From Sulfuricurvum sp. PC08-66 (GTDB lineage Bacteria; Campylobacterota; Campylobacteria; Campylobacterales; Sulfurimonadaceae), in NCBI GenBank assembly GCA_000830255.1, contig JQIT01000004.1, positions 186,001 through 250,000 on the forward strand: 64,000 nt of DNA, in the 5' to 3' direction. Below the pieces are notes generated by a model, which searched no databases, was not told the DNA's origin, and saw nothing but the letters and a program-made list of their open reading frames with translations. The translations under genes and the position numbers were made by a program. This document shows, in pieces, positions 8,528-16,644 of this stretch. The stretch's first letter is position 1. Each line of letters opens with the position of its first letter.

Positions 8528-8543
8528 TGCAATTGGTGTTCTA
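8528..8543 (-). promoter_or_regulatory. Sigma-54 (-24/-12) promoter of the fprA operon
   Basis: On the minus strand the site reads TAGAACACCAATTGCA, matching TGGCAC-N5-TTGCA at the -12 TTGCA and at most of the -24 block. The -12 GC is 26 bases from the fprA start codon. Nearly the same sequence precedes tpx at 12519-12534. The AAGGAG ribosome site lies between promoter and gene. Confidence 0.75.
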
Positions 8544-8552
8544 ACTATCCTC

Positions 8553-10370
8553 TCAATATCCCTCTTTTCTCAATACATCGGCTTCGCTACACCCTTTAGC
8601 ATACTCCAAATCACATGCAATCTCATAATAGAGTCTAGCTTGCGTATAATCTCGCTTAACTGCTAAACCCTTTTCGTAAAGCATACCCACATGATGGCAA
8701 CCTGCTCCCTCATTTTCATTACAAGCAGATTTGAAAAGTTTCATCGCGCGAAAAAGGTCTTTGGGCACTCCAGCGCCCTTGGCATATATCAATCCTTCGT
8801 TAGCACACGCCAATGTCTCACCCTCACTGCATGCCTGAATATAGAGTTCTGCGGCTTTTTTTATATCTTTTGGGACACCCTCTCCCATCTCAAAAAGTAC
8901 TGCCAAATTATTACACCCTAACGCATTACCACCGTCGCATGCCTTTTGGTAAGAATGCGCTGCTTTTGCAAAATCTTTGCTAACCCCTTGACCGTTTTCG
9001 TACAACCAACCAAGCTGCGTACACCCTCTGGGATGCTCTTGATCACACGCCTTTTGATACAGCTCTTTTGCTTTGTGAAAATCCTCTTTCACCCCTTTAG
9101 CATACTCATACATTGTCCCTAGATTTGAACACCCACTTGCACTGCCCAAATCACACCCTTTTTGATACATACTCAATGCCTGCTTCAAATCGACCTCTAC
9201 CCCGTCACCATCCTCGTACATCATACCTAAATTGGTACAACCTGATGCATTATCACCTTCACACGCATTAGCGTAGAGACTCACGGCTTTTACTAAATCT
9301 TTTTTGACCCCCATTCCCTTTTCGTACAAAACACCCAAATTGTTGCACCCTCTTTTACTCCCCAGCGTACACCCCTTTTCATACCATGTCAAAGCTTCAC
9401 TCATATTGCTTACCACACCTATGCCTGCTTCATACATATATCCCAAATTGGCACATCCACTTGCACTCTCCTGCTCGCACGCTTTTTTATAAAGCGAAAT
9501 TGCCTTGGAAAAATCAGCCTTTACCCCTTCGCCAGATTCATACATCCAGCCCAAATCACTACAACCCGTTGCATACCCTTTTTCACACGCTTTAGCAAAA
9601 AGTTCTACAGCTTTGACGCTATTTTGTTCTACCCCTTTACCTTCATTGTACATTGTCCCAAGGTAGTCACATCCGCGTCCACTATCATTACTACACGCTT
9701 TTTGATAAAAATTTACAGCAAAGACATCACTTTTATCGACACCTCGACCCGCTTCGTACATCCAGCCTAAATTGGTGCAACCATTGGCATACTCTGCCTC
9801 GCACGCTTGACGAAAAAGTGCTAAAGCCTTGAAATCATCCTTTGTAAAACCGCTGCCCCCAAGATACATCTCTCCCAAATAGCTACATCCGCGTGCGTCC
9901 CCACCGTTGCACCCTTGGGTGTAAAATTTCACTGCTTTGACCAAATCCTTTGGAGTGCCATTACCATATTCGCGCATTGTACCTGCATTAGTACACCCTT
10001 TTGCGTACTCATCTTTACACGCCATGTCGTAAAACTCAACTGCTTTTTCTAAATTTATAGCCACACCTTCACCATATTGATACATCACACCCAATGCGGA
10101 ACAGCCTCTTGAATAGTTACCTTCACACGCGCGTGCAAAAAGCTCGAACGCCTTAACATCATCGACTTCAATACTCTTACCTTCATCGTAATACAAAGCA
10201 AGATTAAAACACCCGACTGCATCTCCTTGATTGCACGCTTTTTCAAATAAGAGCATTGCTGTTGCAAAATCCCCTCTCTTTTCAGCGCTCAATCCATCCT
10301 CTATTTCATCAGCACTTAGATTTGTACTCAAGAGCAATATAACCGCCAATTTCATCATGAACATTTTCAT
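8553..10370 (-). CDS. Secreted Sel1-repeat, cysteine-rich protein (Hcp-like)
   Basis: The start chosen is the ATG after AAGGAG; it gives a signal peptide (MKMFMMKLAVILLLSTNLSA) and 605 residues. The rest is a chain of about 15 Sel1-like repeats of 36 residues plus a short last one, each with a Cys in the helix-A GC position and one at the end of helix B, as in the Helicobacter cysteine-rich proteins. The cysteines should form one disulphide per repeat, which fits a periplasmic or secreted location. Function is unknown; Sel1 proteins usually bind other proteins. It stands alone between two nif-linked operons. Confidence 0.85.
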   Translation of the reverse strand: MKMFMMKLAVILLLSTNLSADEIEDGLSAEKRGDFATAMLLFEKACNQGDAVGCFNLALYYDEGKSIEVDDVKAFELFARACEGNYSRGCSALGVMYQYGEGVAINLEKAVEFYDMACKDEYAKGCTNAGTMREYGNGTPKDLVKAVKFYTQGCNGGDARGCSYLGEMYLGGSGFTKDDFKALALFRQACEAEYANGCTNLGWMYEAGRGVDKSDVFAVNFYQKACSNDSGRGCDYLGTMYNEGKGVEQNSVKAVELFAKACEKGYATGCSDLGWMYESGEGVKADFSKAISLYKKACEQESASGCANLGYMYEAGIGVVSNMSEALTWYEKGCTLGSKRGCNNLGVLYEKGMGVKKDLVKAVSLYANACEGDNASGCTNLGMMYEDGDGVEVDLKQALSMYQKGCDLGSASGCSNLGTMYEYAKGVKEDFHKAKELYQKACDQEHPRGCTQLGWLYENGQGVSKDFAKAAHSYQKACDGGNALGCNNLAVLFEMGEGVPKDIKKAAELYIQACSEGETLACANEGLIYAKGAGVPKDLFRAMKLFKSACNENEGAGCHHVGMLYEKGLAVKRDYTQARLYYEIACDLEYAKGCSEADVLRKEGY

Positions 10371-10462
10371 ACACTCTCCTTGATTATTTTTGTCCGCAAA
10401 GAGTCTAGCTAATATGATATTGAATAGCGTTAAAAAGAGGGAAATATAGAATAATTTATTTA

Positions 10463-10774
10463 TCAAATCCGATAAACAATCACCAAGTAGTCATAAATAT
10501 CGCTCAAGAAAAAGCGTCGATTGTCCCGCTCTTCAAAATGCCCTACCCACCCTGCATCACCTTCTGCCACCCTACGGCAGGGCAGGACAAATTCGTTGTA
10601 AGGGAGTTTGGCTTTGAGCGTGCCTAGGTCATTAATCGCATCGACCACCGCGTCGAAGACAGCATCGAGGGTCTCTGGGCTTGCCTCTAAATAGAGCTTG
10701 CCGTTTTGTCCGTAAAATCGATAGATGTTGAGGATGCCACGCGCTTGGTCGATGTCACTCACGGTGCACCCCAC
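10463..10774 (-). CDS. Unknown protein, last gene of the tpx operon
   Basis: This encodes about 103 residues with no signal peptide or membrane helix and no recognised domain. The start is uncertain. The frame opens with a GTG overlapping the SagB-like gene by 16 bases, while a second GTG at 10762 has GGGGTG placed well upstream. It overlaps the SagB-like gene and therefore probably shares its function and its sigma-54 promoter. A gap of 92 bases separates it from the Sel1 protein. Confidence 0.65.
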   Translation of the reverse strand: MGCTVSDIDQARGILNIYRFYGQNGKLYLEASPETLDAVFDAVVDAINDLGTLKAKLPYNEFVLPCRRVAEGDAGWVGHFEERDNRRFFLSDIYDYLVIVYRI

Positions 10775-11934
10775 ACGCTGACATAGAGAATCTCCTCTTG
10801 TGTGCCCAAAAATTTTTGCAGTTCATGGTCATAAAAAGCGCCAATGCCACTCGATACGATGCCACGCGACAACGCCTCTAGCATGACGCAATGCACCGCA
10901 TAGCTCGCACATGAGAGCATCGTCTCGTCGCACACAGGCGCGGTTTGCACCCATATGGCACTCGCTTTTGCCATCCACCCCTGCCCTAAGCACAGTTGCG
11001 CCATCGTGATTTTGCCCTCTTTATCGGTGATGATGTGACTTGTGACACTGCTATCGAAACTGCGCATGCGCTCTACGAGCCATGCCAAACGCGCCTCATC
11101 GACCATACTTGCGCCGAAACTTCGCGCACTACGACGCGCTACGATAAGCTGTGAAAGATTATCGAGTGGCGCCAAAGGTGCCAAGGATGCTATGACGGGA
11201 GGCGTATGTGCCATGGTGTTGAACTCTCGCATCGTGGTGCGGTCGATGTAATCCGTAGGCGCTACCTCGATGAGAGGACGCGAAAAGGGCGCGACACTTT
11301 TGTCTGTGATATGTCCACTGTACCCTACCATTTCGACACGCTCTTGGTCGCCCAACCCCATCACAACACCCACTGCACGCGTATCAACCTCGGACAAAAT
11401 TGTCACACTTTGGTTTTGCGTGGCACATGCCGCAGTAATCGCACCCCATTGATGCCCAGCATCCAGATAGAGATACCGCCATGCTCTTTGACCATATTTC
11501 CACACGCTACGAAACGGCACACTGCTAAGCACCCATAACACGCCCTCGATACGACCCTCGATACCCAGATGCGCTTCGAGTCCCACCGCGCCCACCTCTG
11601 CCAAAAGCACAAGTCGATGACGGTAGACATCGATATGATAGATACCGCTGATGACGCCCTCAAAACCTCGTAGCTGTACATAGAGTTCCAACGGATGCAA
11701 ATTGCCCGCCGAGGGGGGAGAGAGTCGATGATAGAGTCCCGTGGGGTGTGGCACTTTTTGGGTGATGCTACGCGCCAATCCTATGTAGGCAAGCGCAGGC
11801 ACAGCATCGATAGCATAGGAGAATAGATGCGCTGGGTAGTGCTTGTAGAGGGTGGGTTGCGTATCCCAATCGAGCATGCCGCTACGTTGCATGACACTAC
11901 GGGGAGTATGAATGGTGGCACTATAGGGAGTCAT
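10759..11934 (-). CDS. SagB/ThcOx-type nitroreductase-fold protein
   Basis: The 391 residues contain two nitroreductase-like halves. The first has LSPPSAGNLHPLELYVQL, the signature of SagB/ThcOx proteins that use FMN. The second begins around IVARRSARSFG. SagB enzymes dehydrogenate azoline rings in peptide natural products, but no YcaO cyclase or precursor peptide is present here, so another FMN-linked redox role is more likely. It starts eight bases after tpx; a TTG start 24 bases further upstream is less likely. Function in the nif context is unknown. Confidence 0.75.
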   Translation of the reverse strand: MTPYSATIHTPRSVMQRSGMLDWDTQPTLYKHYPAHLFSYAIDAVPALAYIGLARSITQKVPHPTGLYHRLSPPSAGNLHPLELYVQLRGFEGVISGIYHIDVYRHRLVLLAEVGAVGLEAHLGIEGRIEGVLWVLSSVPFRSVWKYGQRAWRYLYLDAGHQWGAITAACATQNQSVTILSEVDTRAVGVVMGLGDQERVEMVGYSGHITDKSVAPFSRPLIEVAPTDYIDRTTMREFNTMAHTPPVIASLAPLAPLDNLSQLIVARRSARSFGASMVDEARLAWLVERMRSFDSSVTSHIITDKEGKITMAQLCLGQGWMAKASAIWVQTAPVCDETMLSCASYAVHCVMLEALSRGIVSSGIGAFYDHELQKFLGTQEEILYVSVWGAP

Positions 11935-11942
11935 GGGGCGTA

Positions 11943-12491
11943 TTATACGCTCATCCAATCCTCATGCGTATGTCCCTTTTTCTTGATAGCCAATTGCGCA
12001 TCGATAGCCGCGATACACGCATCGTAATCGACCTCATCGACGATTTCGCCGACGATTTCGCGGTAGACGATTTGCCCCTCGCGGTCGATGAGGAAGAGTG
12101 CACGTGCGAGCTTATCCTTGAGTTTGCCCTCACCGATGAGCACACCATATTTTTTGCCGAAATTTCTATCGTGGTCGATAACGACATCCAGATGCTCGAT
12201 ACCCTCTTGGGTCATGTAGCCTTGGACGAACTCTAGCGCATCGGTGGTCACCATCGTCGCTTTGACCTTGGGCTTGGAAGCGAGCAAGGTATTGAACCGC
12301 TTGGCACCTAGCGAGCAGACCTCAGTCTTGAGTGAGGGCATGACGATGAAGAGTTGCAAAGTCGGCGCTATCATTCCAATGACATTTTGGGTGCCATCGA
12401 TGCGGGTGATGCGCGCGGCTGGGGCTTCCTTGCCCGTGGATTGCTCTTTGCCTAGAAGCGGCGTGGGTGTACCGTGAACAGTGATTTGCAT
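11943..12491 (-). CDS. tpx: Thiol peroxidase (Tpx-type peroxiredoxin)
   Basis: The 182 residues have the Tpx fold, with the peroxidatic cysteine C59 in PSLKTEVCSLGAKRFN. In E. coli Tpx a resolving cysteine lies in the following helix near position 95. Here that region has no cysteine, and the only other one is C159. The enzyme may therefore work as a 1-Cys peroxidase or use an unusual partner. Tpx reduces hydrogen peroxide and organic peroxides with thioredoxin. It leads an operon with the SagB-like gene, and a sigma-54-type promoter lies 29 bases upstream, suggesting induction with nitrogen fixation. Confidence 0.9.
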   Translation of the reverse strand: MQITVHGTPTPLLGKEQSTGKEAPAARITRIDGTQNVIGMIAPTLQLFIVMPSLKTEVCSLGAKRFNTLLASKPKVKATMVTTDALEFVQGYMTQEGIEHLDVVIDHDRNFGKKYGVLIGEGKLKDKLARALFLIDREGQIVYREIVGEIVDEVDYDACIAAIDAQLAIKKKGHTHEDWMSV

Positions 12492-12518
12492 AAGGACTCC
12501 TAATGTTTAGCCTCTCGA

Positions 12519-12534
12519 TGCAAGTGGTGTTCTA
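12519..12534 (-). promoter_or_regulatory. Sigma-54 (-24/-12) promoter of the tpx operon
   Basis: The minus strand reads TAGAACACCACTTGCA. It differs at one base from the fprA site, and its -12 GC lies 29 bases before the start codon, with an AGGAG ribosome site between. The near identity of two promoters 4 kb apart is strong support that both are used. Confidence 0.75.
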
Positions 12535-12550
12535 GTAGAGACTACTCTAC
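12535..12550. repeat. Inverted repeat at the hipA end, next to the tpx promoter
   Basis: GTAGAG and CTCTAC form a perfect 6-base inverted repeat around a four-base loop. It overlaps the hipA stop codon and abuts the tpx -24 element. It could be a weak terminator for hipBA or an activator site; there is no T run to decide. Confidence 0.4.
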
Positions 12551-13695
12551 CCTATCGTCTGACTCCAGCACGCCCCAAGTTCTTGCAAAAACTGCATCGT
12601 GGGTGCATCGCCCTTGAAGTGCGCCATCTCCTCTTTGGTTGTGATGATGGCGTGTTCGCACTCTACGAGGATGGTCTCATACTCTTTGTGTGCGAGTTGG
12701 CACGTTTGTTTGGCGAATGTAGCGTAGGTTTTGGCTTTCCACCACACTTTGCCACCGCTCATTTTGAGTGCAGGGATGTCGTTCTTGATGTAGAGCGTTG
12801 TCGTGATGACGTCGTAAATGGGCGCTAGAGCGCTATCTTGGAAATCTTTTTTGTACAAAATTCCAAAATTTTTTAAGTGTGCATCGCCGTTTTTGAGTAG
12901 ATGGTTCATCACAAGTGCTTTGAAAAACAGTTTGAGCGCTTCGCGTCTTTGATTTGGGCTTACGACATCTTTGATGACTCTAGCGCACTCTTCGTAACTC
13001 CCCTCGTATTTATCCTGACTCCCTCTGGCGGTCAAAACACACATATCCTCAAACCCCAGATAATTGCCCTCTTCATCGATATCAAAACGCTTCATGATGA
13101 ACATGCTGTAATCTTCACTCATATAAAACTGAGGCGTAGGGAGATTCGCGTGTTGACATGCACGCATACAAAAATATTCATTGAGTGCCAGATTTGGATA
13201 GCTACTCTCCCATGATTTGACGATGAAGTGTTCAAAACGCATCGTGGTTTTGTTGTGCGCACTCAAAAGCAGTTTGGGTTGTACGCCCGAAACGCCTGAA
13301 CGAATCGCAAAACGCTCCATCAGCTCATCGAAAAGATTTTGTTTGTGTGATTGCAAAATATCTTCTAGTGCCAATGTCTGGCTCTCTTCGACGATTTTTT
13401 CAAACTTCACTCGACCAAGCATATAGGGACCTATGAGTTTGAGCATGCCCAACTCATCCATGCGCTCTATCTTTGCGAAATGCTCTTTGATAGCCTCTTT
13501 GAGCGCACCTTCTGGCATATTCATCTGAAAGATGGGATGAAGTGCCTTGCTATTCCAACTGGCACTGCGAATAGGCATCGTCACACTCACTACTTCCGTA
13601 GCGTCATGCGTGTAGTTAAAGACAAACTGTCCATCTTCAAACTTTAGCGTACCACTTGGAGTTTTGTGGACAAAAACAGAGGTCTCATTTCGCAT
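12547..13695 (-). CDS. hipA: HipA-family serine/threonine kinase toxin
   Basis: The 382 residues have the HipA order: an N-terminal domain, the SGVSGVQPKLLL phosphate-binding segment, the ATP-binding lysine in HFIVKS, the catalytic NGDAHLKNFG and the metal-binding PIYDV. All key kinase residues are present, so the enzyme looks intact. HipA of E. coli phosphorylates glutamyl-tRNA synthetase and slows growth. The gene overlaps hipB by 11 bases, the usual toxin-antitoxin arrangement. The module lies upstream of tpx on the same strand. Confidence 0.92.
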   Translation of the reverse strand: MRNETSVFVHKTPSGTLKFEDGQFVFNYTHDATEVVSVTMPIRSASWNSKALHPIFQMNMPEGALKEAIKEHFAKIERMDELGMLKLIGPYMLGRVKFEKIVEESQTLALEDILQSHKQNLFDELMERFAIRSGVSGVQPKLLLSAHNKTTMRFEHFIVKSWESSYPNLALNEYFCMRACQHANLPTPQFYMSEDYSMFIMKRFDIDEEGNYLGFEDMCVLTARGSQDKYEGSYEECARVIKDVVSPNQRREALKLFFKALVMNHLLKNGDAHLKNFGILYKKDFQDSALAPIYDVITTTLYIKNDIPALKMSGGKVWWKAKTYATFAKQTCQLAHKEYETILVECEHAIITTKEEMAHFKGDAPTMQFLQELGACWSQTIG

Positions 13696-13927
13696 CGCGT
13701 AGCTCCTCTAGGGTTCTAGGTCGCCCTTTAGGTCGAATACTTAGCTCATACCCAAGCAAATCTAAAATCATTGCAACCTTTTTGATGCCTACCTCATCGA
13801 CAAAACCGTTTTCGATTTTCGATAGGGTGCGCTTGGTGATACCGCTAAAGCGCTCCATCTCAGATTGGGAATATTTTTGCTCTTTGCGTAGTTTTTGTAT
13901 TTCGTTTCCTAGCTCTTCGAGTTGCAT
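13685..13927 (-). CDS. hipB: HipB-like helix-turn-helix antitoxin
   Basis: The 80-residue protein is a Cro/CI-type helix-turn-helix: YSQSEMERFSGITKRTLSKIENG is the recognition region, followed by a short C-terminal tail. HipB binds and inhibits HipA and represses the shared promoter. The start chosen is an ATG with GGAAAG upstream; a TTG twelve bases earlier is possible. The promoter should lie in the 150 AT-rich bases between this gene and the RHH antitoxin on the other strand. Confidence 0.88.
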   Translation of the reverse strand: MQLEELGNEIQKLRKEQKYSQSEMERFSGITKRTLSKIENGFVDEVGIKKVAMILDLLGYELSIRPKGRPRTLEELRDAK

Positions 13928-14078
13928 GCGGCTTTCCAAGTATGAAGTTTACTTCTCATTGTATGTATTTTATAATTAAATAGGAATTATACTTCTTTTT
14001 TTACGAAAACTTTGCATTCTTAGTTTTAACGGCTGGATATAATGAGACAAAAATTATCTCTTGACAAAGAGGCAAGCA

Positions 14079-14306
14079 ATGAATTTCACACTACGCATAC
14101 CCGACTATTACCGTCAAGAGATAGAAGCGCTCAAAGGCGACGTCTCTATCAATCAGTTCATCGTTTCGGCATTGAGTGAAAAAATCGCATCACTACGCAC
14201 CGAAGAGTATTTGCTAGAGCGTGCACGTCGAGGCTCACGCACACATGCACTCGATATGCTCAAAAACGCGCCCGATGTGGAAGCGCGAGAAGATGATAGG
14301 GTTTAA
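14079..14306 (+). CDS. Orphan ribbon-helix-helix antitoxin-like protein
   Basis: This encodes 75 residues starting at an ATG with an AGAGG ribosome site. The N-terminal MNFTLRIPDYYRQEI followed by SINQFIVSALSEKI is a ribbon-helix-helix DNA-binding fold of the Arc/CopG/HicB type. No toxin gene follows; the next gene is on the other strand 45 bases on. It may be a remnant of a toxin-antitoxin pair or a solitary repressor. Confidence 0.65.
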   Translation: MNFTLRIPDYYRQEIEALKGDVSINQFIVSALSEKIASLRTEEYLLERARRGSRTHALDMLKNAPDVEAREDDRV

Positions 14307-14351
14307 AACCCTCCCCTTTGAACACTAGCTTACTAGAGAGTATTTTGTACT

Positions 14352-14585
14352 CTACCATTCGATGGTTTTACCAAACTCGCGGTCAGGGGCATTCATCGCC
14401 TCTCGTATCGAAGATGCCATATTCGGTATGGCGTTGAGGTACAACGTCTCCTCGATAGCTCGCCAATCCTCTTCGCTGAGCATGACGACATTATTTCTCT
14501 TAGCCTTAATGAGCACAGGTTCATGGGAGAGTGCTATCTCATCGATAACATTGTAAATATCAGCTCTTACTTGACTCACCAACAT
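14352..14585 (-). CDS. Orphan Phd/YefM-type antitoxin
   Basis: This encodes 77 residues with the Phd/YefM pattern, including SHEPVLIKAKRNNVVMLSEE and a C-terminal tail that would wrap a RelE/YoeB toxin. The toxin gene, which normally follows, is absent: only 45 bases separate the stop from a gene on the other strand. It is an orphan antitoxin, possibly left after toxin loss. No clear ribosome site is seen. Confidence 0.75.
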   Translation of the reverse strand: MLVSQVRADIYNVIDEIALSHEPVLIKAKRNNVVMLSEEDWRAIEETLYLNAIPNMASSIREAMNAPDREFGKTIEW

Positions 14586-14663
14586 ATTAAGTGGATTGAA
14601 AGAAGATTGTTAAAACAAGTATCGTCACATCTGATAAATTATAACTATCAGCTTCTTACCTAC

Positions 14664-15860
14664 TCAATGCCAGTTCAAAATCTTGTTTGACCAGTCTAGT
14701 TCTAAGAATTTTGCGTTTTTACCATTTTGATCTTTTTCTGAATATACCACATTCCCAAAATCCGATAAAACTCGTGGAGATGGAACATCTAAATAGGAAT
14801 TTGTTCTTCCCATTATAATTGGCAAAGCTCTTCCATCCAAACAATCAGAAACAGAATTTATACTTTTATTCACAACGCAGTAGTTGCGAAGATGTCCATT
14901 AATACTACCATGATGCGAAACCGCATAGAAATTGCATTCTCGTAAGTATGGTACACAAGTTCCTATCGTATCCCATGCTGTTGTTTCAATATCCCCAGTG
15001 AACAAAAAAGTGTTTTGACTTGACTTTAGATTGAAAACAACTGATGCGTTATTAGGTTTTGGTGCAATTATAGGGTTTAAGTGATTATAGATTGTAGTCT
15101 TTGTTTTAACAACCCTGTTTGAAGGATATAATATTTCTAGAGTAGGATTGGAATTGGCTATTAGTGGCTCAACTGTCTTTGACCCAAGTTGAACTATCCT
15201 CTTGAGTATTCTATTAAATATTGGGTTTGGCATTGAGTAATATTGATTTAGGTATATGATTGTATTTGAATTGACAGCACCCATGTTTATCAAATTATCT
15301 ATGCCTGAGTAATGATCAAAGTGAGGGTGAGTAAGTACAAAATAATTTATTCTGAAATCAGATAGACCAAATTTATTTTTTATATGGTCGATACAGAATT
15401 GAATATTGGCTTGATATGATGATTTTATTAGGTAATCATAATTTGAACAATCAATGGCCCAAATGACTTGCTTATCCTGATCGACTACAAAACTGCAGTT
15501 TCCATGCCCAACATTAACGTGGTAGCTATAAATATTATTCGATAACTTTTCTACATTTACTTCGTTGCTAGAGTTTTTAATTAAAAATCCTCTAAGTCTT
15601 GTATTTTGATATCTAAAATGTCGAGCGATACTATTCCCATTCGCGTTTGTAATTACATTATTTTTAAAATAAACAAATCCACTAGAATAGCTTATTAAAA
15701 TATTGTTATTTTGAATTTCTAATGTTGAAAAATACTGCGATAATTCATGTTTATCTGATTCATAATATAAAGAGGCATCAAATAGCGTAATGTGTGAGTA
15801 GTCTTGATTTTCACTGTTTATTTCTATATTTTCAAGAAAATATACTTTATTCAAATCCAA
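14664..15860 (-). CDS. Metallo-beta-lactamase-fold hydrolase, AT-rich, probably acquired
   Basis: The 398 residues have an N-terminal region of about 110 residues of unknown fold, then a ComEC-like metallo-beta-lactamase domain: VNVGHGNCSFVV, H178-x-H180-x-D182-H183, a later LFTGDIE and VSHHGS. All metal ligands are present, so the hydrolase should be active; the substrate could be a nucleic acid or nucleotide. The gene is markedly AT-rich compared with its neighbours, a sign of recent transfer. Translation probably starts at one of two TTG codons, 15860 or 15854; the latter has AGGGG six bases upstream. Confidence 0.75.
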   Translation of the reverse strand: MDLNKVYFLENIEINSENQDYSHITLFDASLYYESDKHELSQYFSTLEIQNNNILISYSSGFVYFKNNVITNANGNSIARHFRYQNTRLRGFLIKNSSNEVNVEKLSNNIYSYHVNVGHGNCSFVVDQDKQVIWAIDCSNYDYLIKSSYQANIQFCIDHIKNKFGLSDFRINYFVLTHPHFDHYSGIDNLINMGAVNSNTIIYLNQYYSMPNPIFNRILKRIVQLGSKTVEPLIANSNPTLEILYPSNRVVKTKTTIYNHLNPIIAPKPNNASVVFNLKSSQNTFLFTGDIETTAWDTIGTCVPYLRECNFYAVSHHGSINGHLRNYCVVNKSINSVSDCLDGRALPIIMGRTNSYLDVPSPRVLSDFGNVVYSEKDQNGKNAKFLELDWSNKILNWH

Positions 15861-15995
15861 CCCCTATTTTGTGCTATGTGTTTTATATCATGTTTATAAA
15901 ACAATTCAATATTTATCCATCATCACTCAGAAGAAACTCTCAAATTGTTAAATTATCACAAATAGTATTATTATGTTTCTTAATATTTCCATTTT

Positions 15996-16265
15996 TCAAT
16001 CATACGCCTCTTGGCGATGACGAAAATCGATAACCGCGACGATACATTTGTCACCCTCGATGAAATAAAAGAGTCTGTAATTTCCGATGCGGTATCGATA
16101 AAAGCCTTCGAGATTGTCTCTGAGTTTTTTGATATTGGTACCGAAATAGGGATTTTCGCGTAGTTGCGGATAGACAAATTTTTCTATTTTGGCGTAGATT
16201 TTTTTGTCTATCGTTTTTTTGACTTTTTCGAAGGTCTTGGTCTCTGCGATTTGATATTTAGACAA
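15996..16265 (-). CDS. RelE/ParE-family toxin
   Basis: The 89 residues read as a RelE/ParE fold, with the core FGTNIKKLRDNLEGFYRYRIGNYRLFY and a C-terminal VIDFRHRQEAYD. The start chosen is a TTG overlapping the antitoxin stop by eight bases with AAAGG upstream. RelE members cut mRNA on the ribosome and ParE members inhibit gyrase; this sequence alone does not decide. The antitoxin is directly upstream. Confidence 0.85.
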   Translation of the reverse strand: MSKYQIAETKTFEKVKKTIDKKIYAKIEKFVYPQLRENPYFGTNIKKLRDNLEGFYRYRIGNYRLFYFIEGDKCIVAVIDFRHRQEAYD

Positions 16266-16494
16266 GTGTGTAGTCGCCTTTGTGCAAATCCTCCACACCG
16301 CTCATGAGATTTGCCACCAGCGTTTTGTCGGCTACGATTTGCGCCATTTCGTCCTGCTCCACGTATTGCGCGGAGGTGAGGTATTGCAGTGTCGCGAACT
16401 CTATGAAATTGGAGAGGTTGCGTTTTTGTCCCTCGGCGGCGAGTTTCATCATCTCGTAGACGCTATCGTCGACTCTCATCGTGACGGTTTTCAT
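16258..16494 (-). CDS. Ribbon-helix-helix antitoxin of the RelE/ParE pair
   Basis: This encodes 78 residues starting with MKTVTMRVDDSVYEMMKLAA and SNFIEFATLQYL, a CopG-type ribbon-helix-helix. An AAGGAG ribosome site precedes the ATG. It is expected to bind its own promoter and to neutralise the downstream toxin. The short region between it and nifA on the other strand holds both promoters. Confidence 0.85.
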   Translation of the reverse strand: MKTVTMRVDDSVYEMMKLAAEGQKRNLSNFIEFATLQYLTSAQYVEQDEMAQIVADKTLVANLMSGVEDLHKGDYTLV

Positions 16495-16644
16495 CGATGC
16501 TCCTTTTTTGAATAACTTTGGGCTTTACTATATTCAAAAATATTCACATTGTCAATCATCACTACTGCCTATTTTTTAGCCTACCAACTGACCAATTAAG
16601 CACCTACAAAAGACTACAATTAGAGCCAAAAAAGGGGGACAACG

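Noticed and set aside
8553-10370. Regularly repeated DNA that could suggest a CRISPR or satellite array
   Set aside because: The period is about 108 bases with coding-type variation; it encodes Sel1 protein repeats.
10390-10405. TTGC at the right distance before the Sel1 gene, possible sigma-54 site
   Set aside because: The -24 half matches at only two positions, so chance explains it.
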